Position numbers and translations under genes: made by a program. Under the pieces are notes generated by a model. The model did no database searches, was not told where the DNA came from, and saw nothing but the letters and a program-made list of their open reading frames with translations. Of a DNA stretch of 27,791 nucleotides, positions 12,803 to 20,097 are shown one piece after another. Position 1 is the first letter of the stretch. The number at the start of each line of letters is the position of its first letter. Source of the DNA: a virus; IMG/VR virus record IMGVR_UViG_3300023174_000535, positions 1 to 27,791 of that record; one strand, given 5' to 3'.

Positions 12803-12837
12803 AGTACAAAAAAGTTTGGAAAAAAACTAAATTTTTT

Positions 12838-13098
12838 ATGAAAACTATAAATAGTAGAAAATACAATGCGAATTACAAAAAAATTAGAGAAATTGTTTTG
12901 GCTCAAAAACCGCTTTGTTTTTATTGTAAAAAGACTATTGCTACTACGCTTGACCATGAGCCACCTATTGATTCCTTCCCATCACCTGAACTGTGGGTTG
13001 GTAGTCTAAGGCCGGCATGTGCTAGTTGCAACTATTCAAGGGGTGCAAAATATGGAAACGCAAAACGCAAGGCAATTAAAAATAGTCGCAAGTGGTAA
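12838..13098 (+). CDS. HNH endonuclease of the packaging module
   Basis: An 86-residue protein with the compact phage HNH layout: PLCFYCKK (CxxC, residues about 25-32), TTLDHEPPID (His in the DHEPP motif, near 40), and LRPACASCNYSRGAKYGN (CxxCN, near 58-75). Cysteine pairs bind a structural zinc and the histidine and asparagine form the nuclease centre. HNH proteins next to the terminase genes are needed for packaging in HK97-like phages by stimulating cleavage at cos. The position, directly before the small terminase, fits this. No good SD lies before ATG 12838. It overlaps the small terminase by 47 bases. Confidence 0.85.
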   Translation: MKTINSRKYNANYKKIREIVLAQKPLCFYCKKTIATTLDHEPPIDSFPSPELWVGSLRPACASCNYSRGAKYGNAKRKAIKNSRKW

Positions 13099-13324
13099 GC
13101 CTAAAAAGAAGTTAGGCAGACACACAACCGCAATGGTTAAAGCGATTACTGGCCGTACAGATATTGATACGGTTAAGCGTGAGATGTTATTAGGCCTTGC
13201 ACGCGCCTGGGATCGTATTGAAGAATCCGGTAAAGGTGGTCACACAATCCCATCAATATCTAAAGAGTTGCGCGAAATATGGGATTCATGTGCATTACCT
13301 GATGAGGATGATTTGTTTGAATAA
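13052..13324 (+). CDS. terS: Terminase small subunit
   Basis: A 90-residue protein: a basic N terminus (GKPKKKLGRHTTAMVKAI), then GRTDIDTVKREMLLGLARAWDRIEESGKGGHTIPSISKELREIWDSCALPDEDDLFE. The helical RTDIDTVKREMLLGLARAWD and SISKELREIWD segments match small terminases of actinophages, which bind the packaging site and regulate the large subunit. I chose ATG 13052, with AAGGGG eight bases before it; a start at 13019 would lie further inside the HNH gene and has no SD. It overlaps the HNH gene by 47 bases in another frame, and the large terminase gene begins before its stop. Confidence 0.75.
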   Translation: METQNARQLKIVASGKPKKKLGRHTTAMVKAITGRTDIDTVKREMLLGLARAWDRIEESGKGGHTIPSISKELREIWDSCALPDEDDLFE

Positions 13325-14723
13325 AATCTTATGTACGCCTAGATGGGCATCACTAAGAGATGAAACGCATAAAACAGAAGGCGACAAATTAGCCCAGGTA
13401 GCACGCTTGTTAGGCTTTGAACTTTTTGATTGGCAACGCAAGGTTGCAGATGTAGGTTTAGAAATAGACAAAGCCGGGTTATATAAGTACCGTACTGTGT
13501 GCGCCCAGGTAGGCAGGCAAAATGGAAAGTCAAAATTAATTGAAACGCGTATTGCTTATGAATTGTTACAACCCAAAAGACATGTTGCCTATACTGCCCA
13601 GGATCGCAATATGGCTAAAAGTAAATGGGAAGAACATTTATTAAGTTTTCAGTTATCGCCTAAATTTTCAAAGCGCATTGCTAGGGTGTCTAGGGTTAAT
13701 GGTAGTGAGAAGATATACATGCGAAATGGCTCAACTTATGGAATTGTTACACCTAATGACAAAGGCGCACGCGGTTTAAGTTTAAACCTAATGGTTATTG
13801 ATGAAGCATTAACCCATCCGCTATCACTTATTGCAAACTTACAACCAACACTGGCAACTAAACGCAATGGCCAACTATGGATTCTTTCTAATGCTGGTCG
13901 CCCTGGACAATCTGAGTTATTAGAGCATTACCGGGAGATTGGTCATAGAGAAATTGCCGAACCACAAAACAGGCTTGCATGGTTTGAATGGTGTCCATCT
14001 TTAGATGACTTTGATTATTTAGATCAAGATGTGTGGTATCAGGCAATACCTTCATTGCATGAGGAAAAAGGTGTTTTGCTAGATGCAGTTAAAGAAGCGG
14101 CGGCAACTAATAGCCCTGAGATATTTACAAAGGAATGGTTGAATGTATGGCCGTCTAGGGATGCCGTACAAGTCATCAATACTGAATTATGGGATTCATT
14201 GGCTAGAACAGATATAACAGTTGGCAATCAAGTTGTATTTGGAGTTGATATATCGCGTGAGCGTGATCGCGCTTCAATAGCAGTGTCCGGGTTAGTGAGA
14301 GATTTTACACCCATTGAACTTATTGAGTGTAAAGAAGGGACATCATGGGTTTTGCCGCGATTAGTTGAATTGTGTAAAAAGCACAACACAATGGTAGTTA
14401 TAGATACTGGATCACCTGCGGCATCACTTATAGTAGAATTGGAAAAACAAAACATTGGCGTAATGTCTATTCATTTGCGTGATTACGCTAGGGCATGTGG
14501 TTCTTTCTATGATGCCGTACAAGCAAAAACTATCAGCCATTTAGATGACCCAAATTTAAAAACTGCAATCCTGGGTTCAACTAAAAGGCCATTGGGTGAT
14601 TCATGGGCATGGAATCGCCAAAGCACAACAAACATAACACCACTTGTTGCCGCTACACTGGCACGGTATGGAGTGGTAACCAAAATTGAAGATTTACCAG
14701 TGGCAAGGAGTAAAATATACTAA
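13317..14723 (+). CDS. terL: Terminase large subunit
   Basis: A protein of about 468 residues with ATPase and nuclease domains. Walker A is GRQNGKS (about 66-72), Walker B LMVIDEA (158-164), and the coupling motif lies in LSNAG near 190. The nuclease part has VVFGVDISRERDRASIA (Asp311), VVIDTGS (Asp363) and PLGDSWAWNR (Asp428), as expected of an RNase H-like centre. It packages DNA into the prohead. The start is uncertain: TTG 13317 has GAGG nine bases upstream and overlaps the terS end; ATG 13302 or 13308 are possible, and an earlier frame start at 13197 lacks support. Next in line is a small membrane protein and the portal. Confidence 0.92.
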   Translation: MNKILCTPRWASLRDETHKTEGDKLAQVARLLGFELFDWQRKVADVGLEIDKAGLYKYRTVCAQVGRQNGKSKLIETRIAYELLQPKRHVAYTAQDRNMAKSKWEEHLLSFQLSPKFSKRIARVSRVNGSEKIYMRNGSTYGIVTPNDKGARGLSLNLMVIDEALTHPLSLIANLQPTLATKRNGQLWILSNAGRPGQSELLEHYREIGHREIAEPQNRLAWFEWCPSLDDFDYLDQDVWYQAIPSLHEEKGVLLDAVKEAAATNSPEIFTKEWLNVWPSRDAVQVINTELWDSLARTDITVGNQVVFGVDISRERDRASIAVSGLVRDFTPIELIECKEGTSWVLPRLVELCKKHNTMVVIDTGSPAASLIVELEKQNIGVMSIHLRDYARACGSFYDAVQAKTISHLDDPNLKTAILGSTKRPLGDSWAWNRQSTTNITPLVAATLARYGVVTKIEDLPVARSKIY

Positions 14724-14869
14724 TGAAATACATACCATCAGTTTTACAAGTTATAGGTTCTTTAGTAATAGTTGCAGGTGTCGCAACATTTAACCCAGTT
14801 GTGGCTGTAATATTATCAGGTGTGTTTTTAGTTTTATTTGGTATTGCTTTGGAAAACAGAGGTAAATAA
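14723..14869 (+). CDS. 48-residue two-helix membrane protein between terminase and portal
   Basis: A small frame with a one-base overlap at each end (TAATG at both), which makes a real coupled gene likely. The product has a polar start (MKYIPS), a first hydrophobic helix (VLQVIGSLVIVAGVATF, about 7-23), a short turn, a second helix (VVAVILSGVFLVLFGIAL, about 26-43) and a polar end (ENRGK). Tiny two-TM proteins at this place occur in related actinophages; the function is unknown to me. It resembles an antiholin or a membrane anchor only in size. Confidence 0.6.
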   Translation: MKYIPSVLQVIGSLVIVAGVATFNPVVAVILSGVFLVLFGIALENRGK

Positions 14870-16053
14870 TGCTAGGCCGATTACTTAAAAGACAAATCCA
14901 ACCATCAATGGTTTATACATCATCAGGTTACATTGATTCTTTGGGTCGCGTTGGTAGATTCTTTGAAGGTAATTGGGCTGGTACTTATGTAGATCAAAAC
15001 ACTGCATTAGGCATACCGGCGATTTATCGCGGCATAACTTTAATTAGTGATGCAATTGGTGCGCTACCGCTTTGTGCTTATCGCAACAAACGCAAGGTAG
15101 TACCAACCCCACAAATACTGATGCGGCCAGTACCTAACGAAACTAGAATGGAAACAATTAGCGCAATGGCCGCCGCTTTAATTGTTCACGGTAATTACAT
15201 TGCGGTATTAGGCGAACCAGGTGTTAATGGATTACCTGATTCAATTTACCCGGTGTCACCTGACCGCGTGCAAGTAGCAAAAGAGAATGGCCGAATCATT
15301 TACAAGATTGATGATAAATCATACGATCAATCAGAAATTATGCACATCAAGAATTTTACTATGCCAGGTGATTTAGTTGGTAAAGGTATTCTTGCCGTTG
15401 CAAAACAAGCATTAGGTAAAGAGATTGCAATTAATGAATATGCGGCAAGATACTTTGATGGTGGCGTAAATCCTACCGCCGTTATTAAATCTGCTAATCC
15501 TGATTTAACGCAAGAAGAAGCGGATGCATTAAAGAACGCATGGATGGCAATGTATTCATCACGCAACAGATCACCAGTAGTTATGAACTCATCAACTGAC
15601 TTTGAAGTGTTAAGTAGCAATGCGGCTGAATCTCAATTAGTTGAGGCACAAACAGCCGGATTAACAGAGGCGGCCAACATCTTAGGGTTGCCGCCCTACT
15701 TTTTAGGTTCACCTAATTCAAGCCGTACTTACTCAAATGTTGAACAAGAAAACTTACAATTGGTTAAGTGGTCAATACAACCAATAGCCGAAAGAATAGA
15801 AGCGGCATTTTCTGATTTACTTGTTCGCGGTCAGGTAGCCGCATTTGAGTATGAATCATTATTAAAAACTGACACTGCAAGTAGATATGATGCTTATGCG
15901 GTTGCATTATCTAATGGATTCTTAACTGTTGATGAAGTAAGAAATTATGAAAACCTTGATCCTATGGATTATGAAGAAGATATGAGCCCTGGAGTTGATA
16001 CTTCATTACAAGATAATGTTCAAGATACAGTAGAGGATAATAACTATGTCTGA
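14869..16053 (+). CDS. Portal protein (HK97 family)
   Basis: A 394-residue protein of the HK97-type portal family: an N-terminal segment with NTALGIPAIYRGITLISDAIGALPL (about residues 41-66), LMRPVPNETRMETISAMAAALIVHGNYIAVL in the body, IMHIKNFTMPGDLVGKGILAVAKQALG near 160-185, AARYFDGGVNPTAVIKS, and an adhesin-like C-terminal helix ending in an acidic tail (DYEEDMSP...EDNNYV). Twelve copies form the ring through which DNA enters and to which the connector binds. The start overlaps the upstream small gene; the protease gene begins eight bases before its stop. Confidence 0.93.
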   Translation: MLGRLLKRQIQPSMVYTSSGYIDSLGRVGRFFEGNWAGTYVDQNTALGIPAIYRGITLISDAIGALPLCAYRNKRKVVPTPQILMRPVPNETRMETISAMAAALIVHGNYIAVLGEPGVNGLPDSIYPVSPDRVQVAKENGRIIYKIDDKSYDQSEIMHIKNFTMPGDLVGKGILAVAKQALGKEIAINEYAARYFDGGVNPTAVIKSANPDLTQEEADALKNAWMAMYSSRNRSPVVMNSSTDFEVLSSNAAESQLVEAQTAGLTEAANILGLPPYFLGSPNSSRTYSNVEQENLQLVKWSIQPIAERIEAAFSDLLVRGQVAAFEYESLLKTDTASRYDAYAVALSNGFLTVDEVRNYENLDPMDYEEDMSPGVDTSLQDNVQDTVEDNNYV

Positions 16054-16597
16054 AGAAAAAATGGAAAACAGAAATTATTCTGTAAATTTAGAGTTGCGTG
16101 CTAACAGTGATGGCCGCACCATTTTTGGCATTGCCGTGCCGTATAACATAGAACAACGCATAACTAGCACTATGGTTGAAGTTTTTAGAAAAGGTGTTTT
16201 TTCAGAAGTTATTAAAGCACCACACCGCGTTAAACTTCTTAGAGGTCATGGCGAAAATAATGTATTAGGCCGTGCCACATTATTAAAGGAAACAGATAAT
16301 GGCCTTTATGCTGAATTTAAAATATCAAAAACACGCGCCGGTGATGAAGCATTAGCATTAGTGCAAGATGGTGCATTGGATCAATTGAGTGTTGGATTTA
16401 TGCCAATCAAGAACAAGAAAAGACCTGATGGTGTAATGGAAAGGTTAAAGGCACATTTAGCAGAAGTATCACTTGTTACTTTTGGTGCTTATGGCGAAAT
16501 GGCAAGCATTACTGGTATGCGTGAAGGCCAACCACAATTAACCCCTAGACTAGATGAGGCAAGGAAAATATTAGATGCCATACAGCGTAGTAAGTAA
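16046..16597 (+). CDS. Prohead maturation protease (HK97/U35 type)
   Basis: A 183-residue serine protease: ELRANSDGRTIFGIAVPYN at residues 16-34, KLLRGHGENNVLGRA at 63-77 (likely catalytic His68), GALDQLSVGF at 109-118 (likely Ser115), and LAEVSLVTFGAYGEMA near 137-152. It cleaves the scaffold and the N-terminal domain of the capsid protein during maturation. It overlaps the portal end (ATG 16046) and its own end overlaps the next gene by 23 bases. Size and order (portal, protease, capsid) agree with the family. Confidence 0.9.
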   Translation: MSEEKMENRNYSVNLELRANSDGRTIFGIAVPYNIEQRITSTMVEVFRKGVFSEVIKAPHRVKLLRGHGENNVLGRATLLKETDNGLYAEFKISKTRAGDEALALVQDGALDQLSVGFMPIKNKKRPDGVMERLKAHLAEVSLVTFGAYGEMASITGMREGQPQLTPRLDEARKILDAIQRSK

Positions 16598-16811
16598 TCA
16601 TCCCGATTGTGAAGGCTATGCAGTTGTAAAAACTGCTACTAATGAGGTAATGGGTTGCCATAAAACTCAGGCTCAGGCTGATGATCAATTAACCGCAATC
16701 AACATTTCAGAATATGGTCAAAACCGAAATGAAGTCAATGATGTGGTTGAAGAAAAAACAAGATTTAACACGGCCTTGGAAATACTAAAAGAATTAAAAA
16801 AAGAGATATAA
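16575..16811 (+). CDS. Small protein between protease and capsid, scaffold candidate (zero-frame product)
   Basis: A 78-residue protein. Its N-terminal half, SVVSNHPDCEGYAVVKTATNEVMGCHKTQAQADDQLTAI, is a domain common in actinophage head regions (Cys12 and Cys28 could bind metal or pair). The C-terminal half is a charged helix (NDVVEEKTRFNTALEILKELKKEI). It lies where a scaffold or assembly helper would be and starts inside the protease gene. The zero frame ends at TAA 16809, right after an A AAA AAA heptamer. The -1 frame beyond stays open for 26 codons. Function is not established. Confidence 0.6.
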   Translation: MPYSVVSNHPDCEGYAVVKTATNEVMGCHKTQAQADDQLTAINISEYGQNRNEVNDVVEEKTRFNTALEILKELKKEI

Positions 16812-16882
16812 TTATTTCAAGTCGTAGAACACCTGACCCCGATTATTGGCGCGTCACACCTTCTCACTACAAAAACTACTAA
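16575..16882 (+). CDS. Possible -1 frameshift product of the protein at 16575 (102 residues)
   Basis: In-frame A AAA AAA (16796-16802, TTA AAA AAA in zero frame) has the X XXY YYZ form of a -1 slippery site. After slipping, reading would continue from 16802 (AGA GAT ATA...) to TAA 16880, adding RDIIISSRRT PDPDYWRVTP and then SHYKNY. This frame has a stop at 16766 and no ATG, GTG or TTG after it, so it is not an independent gene. Its aromatic, proline-rich end looks like real coding sequence and stops just before the capsid ribosome site. The alternative is a one-base error in the A7 run, in which case the longer protein would be the only product. No strong downstream stem is seen. Confidence 0.5.
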
Positions 16883-16892
16883 TAGGAGAACT

Positions 16893-18251
16893 ATGTCAAA
16901 TACATTTCTTACTTCTCTAAGAGAGAAGCGCGAAACAAAGACATCTCTAATTCAATCAACTTTAGATCGTGCCGCAGAAGAAGCACGCGATCTATCAGAA
17001 GTTGAGTTGGCTAATGTTGAAGCCCTTAACTTGGAAATCAAAAAGTTAGATGAAAGAATTGAGCAGATGTCAGATATTGAAATTCGCAATCAAAAGGCCG
17101 CAGATTTGGCCGCTAAGGTTGATGCGAATGTTGAGCCAAAAAAGGAAGTACGCGCAGGTGGCTTTACAGTTACACGCGAAGAACTAACTTACTCAGAGCG
17201 CACCGCAGATAAATTCTTAGGTGATGCATTAAAAGCACAGTTTGCAAATGATTATGAAGCATCAGAGCGTATTCAACGCCACCAAAAAGAAATGGCCGTT
17301 GAAAAGCGTGCATCTGATTCAGGTAATTTTGCAGGCCTTGTAGTACCACAATATCTAGTTGATCTATATGCACCATTGGCACGCGCCGGTAGGCCGTTTG
17401 CTGATGCCGCACGCAAGCATCCACTACCTACACAGGGCATGTCAGTAGTCATTAGTCGTATTACAACCGGTACAGGTGTTGCATATCAAACATCAGAAAA
17501 TACTGCCGCAGTAAGCACTGATCCTGATGACACAACACTCACAGTAAATGTGAACACAATTGCTGGACAAAACAGCATCTCAAAGCAAGCATTACTACGC
17601 GGATACAACATTGAAAACATTGTATTGGCAGACTTGTTACGCGCTTATCACACAAAACTTGATGATGCGCTTCTAAATGGATCAGGATCAAATGGACAAC
17701 CATTAGGTCTAAAGGGCATGACAACAGGAATCTTGGTTACTTACACAGCGACCACAGGTACAGTTGCAGGCCTTTATCCAAAAATTGCAGATTCAATCCA
17801 ACAGATTCAATCTACAATTTATGCTAACCCAAATGCAATCATCATGCACCCACGCCGCTTAGGTTTCCTATTGGCCGGAGTAGATGGTTCAAATCGCCCA
17901 CTTGTAGTACCAAACGCTTACAATCCAATGAACGCAATTGGAACAGGCAATGGAACACCACAGTACGGCAATAGCGGTTATTCAATCCTTGGATTGCCAA
18001 TTATTACTGATGCAAATGTTGCAACAAATATTGGCGCAGGCACAAATCAAGATACAATCTTTGTGGTTGATCTTAATGAGTGTCATCTTTGGGAAGAAGC
18101 CGGTTCACCTACTTATGTTAAGTTTGAAGAGCCAAACGGCAAGGTTGCAATCAACATTGTTATGTTTGGTATGTCAGCCTTTACATCACTTCGTTACCCA
18201 GGCGCAATTGCTCAGATCAACGGTACAGGCTTAGCCGCACCAACCTTCTAA
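16893..18251 (+). CDS. Major capsid protein (HK97 fold)
   Basis: A 452-residue protein. Residues 1-75 form a charged coiled-coil (LREKRETKTSLIQSTLDRAAEEARDLSEVELANVEALNLEIKKLDERIEQ), the delta domain that acts as an internal scaffold and is removed by the protease. The shell domain follows: SGNFAGLVVPQYLVDLYAPLARAGRPFADAARKHPLP (about 140-178), VAYQTSENTAA, GQNSISKQALLRGYNIENIVLADLLRAYHTKLDDALLNGSG (about 225-265), and a P-domain region with IIMHPRRLGFLLAGVDG. Ribosome site AGGAG precedes the ATG. The family is clear. Confidence 0.94.
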   Translation: MSNTFLTSLREKRETKTSLIQSTLDRAAEEARDLSEVELANVEALNLEIKKLDERIEQMSDIEIRNQKAADLAAKVDANVEPKKEVRAGGFTVTREELTYSERTADKFLGDALKAQFANDYEASERIQRHQKEMAVEKRASDSGNFAGLVVPQYLVDLYAPLARAGRPFADAARKHPLPTQGMSVVISRITTGTGVAYQTSENTAAVSTDPDDTTLTVNVNTIAGQNSISKQALLRGYNIENIVLADLLRAYHTKLDDALLNGSGSNGQPLGLKGMTTGILVTYTATTGTVAGLYPKIADSIQQIQSTIYANPNAIIMHPRRLGFLLAGVDGSNRPLVVPNAYNPMNAIGTGNGTPQYGNSGYSILGLPIITDANVATNIGAGTNQDTIFVVDLNECHLWEEAGSPTYVKFEEPNGKVAINIVMFGMSAFTSLRYPGAIAQINGTGLAAPTF

Positions 18252-18263
18252 GCAAATAAGTTT

Positions 18264-18291
18264 CCAGGCCGCTACCCTTCCAGTGGCCTGG
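18264..18291 (+). terminator. Strong hairpin after the capsid gene
   Basis: CCAGGCCGCT (18264-18273) pairs with AGTGGCCTGG (18282-18291): ten pairs including one G-U, with an eight-base loop. It starts 12 bases after the capsid stop. The following bases (ATTCTAACT) lack a U run, so this is more likely an mRNA-stabilising element or partial terminator that lets the capsid be expressed at a higher level than the genes downstream. Confidence 0.6.
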
Positions 18292-18300
18292 ATTCTAACT

Positions 18301-18369
18301 ATGATTGGTATTTAAAGAATGGAGTTTGTCTAATGTCCCAGGGCGATACAGGATTTGGATACCAATCAT
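18301..18369 (+). promoter_or_regulatory. 11-bp perfect inverted repeat covering the connector start codon
   Basis: ATGATTGGTAT (18301-18311) is the exact reverse complement of ATACCAATCAT (18359-18369). The right arm includes the first two bases of the connector ATG (18368) and the end of its weak SD (GGAT, 18357-18360). In mRNA the pairing would hide the start. The 47-base loop holds the ribosome site and first part of a 14-codon ORF. Confidence 0.6.
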
Positions 18370-18377
18370 GGCTATAA
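18333..18377 (+). CDS. 14-residue leader peptide ORF overlapping the connector start
   Basis: MSQGDTGFGYQSWL, with a good ribosome site (TGGAG ending eight bases before ATG). It ends seven bases into the connector gene in another frame. A ribosome translating it would open the inverted repeat at 18359-18369 and end next to the connector start, so it could control the connector and downstream genes by translational coupling. Whether the peptide itself matters is unknown. It could be chance, but ribosome site, overlap and inverted repeat agree. Confidence 0.45.
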   Translation: MSQGDTGFGYQSWL

Positions 18378-18991
18378 CAAATGGATATGCAACATTGGCT
18401 GAAATCAAGGCTTACATGTCTATTTCAGACACTACTGATGATTCTTTATTAGAAAATTTAGTTGAATCAGCATCTAGGTCAATTGATCGGATCGCTAACC
18501 GCAGATTTTATTTAGATGCCACCGCATCTGCACGGCTTTACCGTGCTTACTCTAATATTTTTGTTTTTGTAGATGATATTGGCAGTACAACAAGTTTAGT
18601 TGTAAAAACAGATGAAGATGGTAACGGCACATATTCTAAAACATTAACATTAAACACAGATTTTATTTTAGACCCACTAACTTCACAATCTTTAAACAGG
18701 CCTTTCACACAATTAACAATGGTGTCTAATACTGAATCATGGCCAATATTTCCAGGCATTACATCAAATGGATTACGCCCAGGCGTACAAGTAACTGCAA
18801 AATGGGGCTGGCCGGCAGTACCGGATGATCTAAATATGGCTTGTTTAATATTAACTGCCGACCTATACAAGCGTAAAGATGCCCCAGGTGGCATATTAGG
18901 ATTAGGCGATTTAGGCGTTGTAAGAATGTCGCCAATTGGTAGAGATGTAACCGCAATGGTTAGAGCGTATAAAAAAGAAGTTATTGCATGA
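18368..18991 (+). CDS. Head-tail connector (HK97 gp6-like)
   Basis: A 207-residue protein beginning MAITNGYATLAEIKAYMSISDTTDDSLLENLVESASRSIDRIANRRFY, the start of gp6/gp15-like connector proteins that bind under the portal. LNMACLILTADLYKRKDAPGGILGLGDLGVVRMSPIGRDVTAMVRAYKK forms the typical C-terminal helices and loop. I chose ATG 18368 because the homology-like region starts there; a TTG at 18305 would add an unlikely leader. The end overlaps the next ATG (ATGA). It lies downstream of a hairpin and a leader ORF that may set its level. Confidence 0.8.
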   Translation: MAITNGYATLAEIKAYMSISDTTDDSLLENLVESASRSIDRIANRRFYLDATASARLYRAYSNIFVFVDDIGSTTSLVVKTDEDGNGTYSKTLTLNTDFILDPLTSQSLNRPFTQLTMVSNTESWPIFPGITSNGLRPGVQVTAKWGWPAVPDDLNMACLILTADLYKRKDAPGGILGLGDLGVVRMSPIGRDVTAMVRAYKKEVIA

Positions 18992-19398
18992 CCCCCAGTA
19001 CGGTTAGAACTAATTTAAAAACGGCATTAAGCACAATTACAGGTATGCGCGTATTTGATTATGTCCCTGATTCTACAAACATCCCAACCAACAATGCTTT
19101 TGCAATAGTTGGCCAATTAAGCATGAATTATGATTTTACATTAAACAGAGGATTTGATTCTGCAACATGTCAGGTAATTGTTGTAGTTGGTAGAATGAGT
19201 GAAAAAGATGGACAATCAAGATTGGATGGGCTACTTGCATCATCCGGTTCAACTTCAATTAAAACCGCAATTGAGGCTGATAAAACATTAAGCGGTGCTG
19301 TACAAACACTCAGGGTTGTGTCTGCAAGCCCTGGAACAATTACATCCGCTAATATTGACTACCTAAGTTATCAATATTCGGTTGAATTGATAGGTTAG
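18988..19398 (+). CDS. Tail terminator / neck protein
   Basis: A 136-residue protein: TPSTVRTNLKTALSTITGMRVFDYVPDSTNIPTNNAFAIV, CQVIVVVGRMSEKDGQSRLDGLLASSG, then SIKTAIEADKTLSGAVQTLRVVSASPGTI and a closing strand YLSYQYSVELIG. The short alpha/beta layout and the IEADKTLSGAVQTLRV motif are typical of siphovirus tail terminator proteins, which cap the tail tube. Gene order (connector, this protein, major tail protein) agrees. A head-closure role is an alternative for this position. Confidence 0.68.
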   Translation: MTPSTVRTNLKTALSTITGMRVFDYVPDSTNIPTNNAFAIVGQLSMNYDFTLNRGFDSATCQVIVVVGRMSEKDGQSRLDGLLASSGSTSIKTAIEADKTLSGAVQTLRVVSASPGTITSANIDYLSYQYSVELIG

Positions 19399-19413
19399 TA
19401 AGAGAGGAATAAT

Positions 19414-19821
19414 ATGGCCATATTTATGGGTAATAAAGTTGCCGTGATTGTTGGTACAACTACTATCACTAGTTTTGTCAGCACCGTCAGCCTTGCAAGA
19501 GAAATTGATCAGGTAGAAATTACCGCAATGAATGACACGCTACAAAATATGATTGGTGGGATTGAACGCCCAACACTCAATCTAGAACTGTACAATGATT
19601 TTGCGTCTGCATCTGTAAACTCATTATTTGAAGATGCGCTAGGTACAAAACTCAACATTAAGTTGATTCCAGTATCAGGCACAGTATCATCTACAAATCC
19701 TAGTTATACAATGTCATGCTTAATTTCATCCTGGATGCCGATTAACGGTGCTGTGGATGCAGTAAGTTCGGTTTCTGTATCGCTTCCTGTAACTGCATTA
19801 ACAAAATCAACAAGCGCGTAA
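19414..19821 (+). CDS. Major tail tube protein
   Basis: A 135-residue beta-rich protein: MGNKVAVIVGTTTITSFVSTVSLAREIDQVEITAMNDTLQNMIGGIERPTLNLELYND, ending VSVSLPVTALTKSTSA. The VDVTSMGD-like segment (VEITAMNDT) and the PTLNLELYND strand are typical of siphovirus tail tube proteins of the gpV/Hcp-like fold. The ribosome site AGAGAGG is strong, as expected for an abundant protein. It is immediately upstream of the tail assembly chaperones, the usual order. It is short for the family, with no Ig-like extra domain. Confidence 0.82.
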   Translation: MAIFMGNKVAVIVGTTTITSFVSTVSLAREIDQVEITAMNDTLQNMIGGIERPTLNLELYNDFASASVNSLFEDALGTKLNIKLIPVSGTVSSTNPSYTMSCLISSWMPINGAVDAVSSVSVSLPVTALTKSTSA

Positions 19822-19839
19822 TAAAGAAAAGGTGGGACA

Positions 19840-20097
19840 ATGCACAAAATTGAGATTGTTAAAAAAGACGGTAAGAAAATTACCTATGATCTTACGCCAT
19901 CTGTAAAGGTGGCTTTTGAAGCCGAATTTAAAACAGGTTGGCGTAAGAGATTAGGTGAACTACAAATGGAATCGGATTTGTGGTGGTTTGCTTGGCGACT
20001 AGAAAAAGATGCCGGGAAAACAGATTTAGCCTTTGGTGATGACTATATCAATCAATATTTAGATATTGATTTATTATATGATTCAAAAAATGGATAG
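19840..20097 (+). CDS. Tail assembly chaperone G (zero-frame product)
   Basis: An 85-residue protein (IVKKDGKKITYDLTPSVKVAFEAEFKTGWRKRLGELQMESDLWWFAWRLEKDAG...DLLYDSKNG). The position between tail tube and tape measure, the acidic ending and the presence of a frameshift site near the 3' end identify it as the G part of the G/GT chaperone pair, which holds the tape measure during tail assembly. The SD-like AAGG precedes ATG 19840. The zero frame stops at TAG 20095, four bases after the slip site. Confidence 0.85.
   Translation: MHKIEIVKKDGKKITYDLTPSVKVAFEAEFKTGWRKRLGELQMESDLWWFAWRLEKDAGKTDLAFGDDYINQYLDIDLLYDSKNG

Larger units (their letters stand above)
12729..12837 (+). other. Non-coding region before the packaging genes (candidate cos/packaging site)
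   Basis: One of the longest gene-free stretches in a very compact genome. It holds two TGAGCGTG repeats exactly 21 bases apart (12733 and 12754), a perfect TATAAT (12764), a GC-rich patch with inverted repeats (12771-12802, CGCCG...CGGCG and GCCGTTCGGC) and an A/T-rich run before the HNH start. HNH plus small and large terminase follow at once. In many actinophages with this gene order the cohesive-end site lies just upstream of these genes, and helically phased repeats would suit terminase binding. No cut position can be read from the sequence. Confidence 0.4.

Noticed and set aside
13197-13316. Upstream extension of the large terminase
   Set aside because: The extra N-terminal residues read from inside the small terminase in another frame and do not resemble terminase; a start near 13317 with GAGG upstream is better.
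16812-16892. Non-coding gap before the capsid gene
   Set aside because: At first it looked like an 81-base spacer, but the -1 frame is open and protein-like up to the stop at 16880-16882; treated instead as a possible frameshift extension.
17938-18234. Alternative + strand frame inside the capsid gene
   Set aside because: Gln/Leu-rich frame lying wholly within the capsid gene with no ribosome site; a shadow frame.
18305-18367. Upstream extension of the connector protein from TTG 18305
   Set aside because: The extra residues do not look like the family start, and the region is better explained by the leader ORF and inverted repeat.
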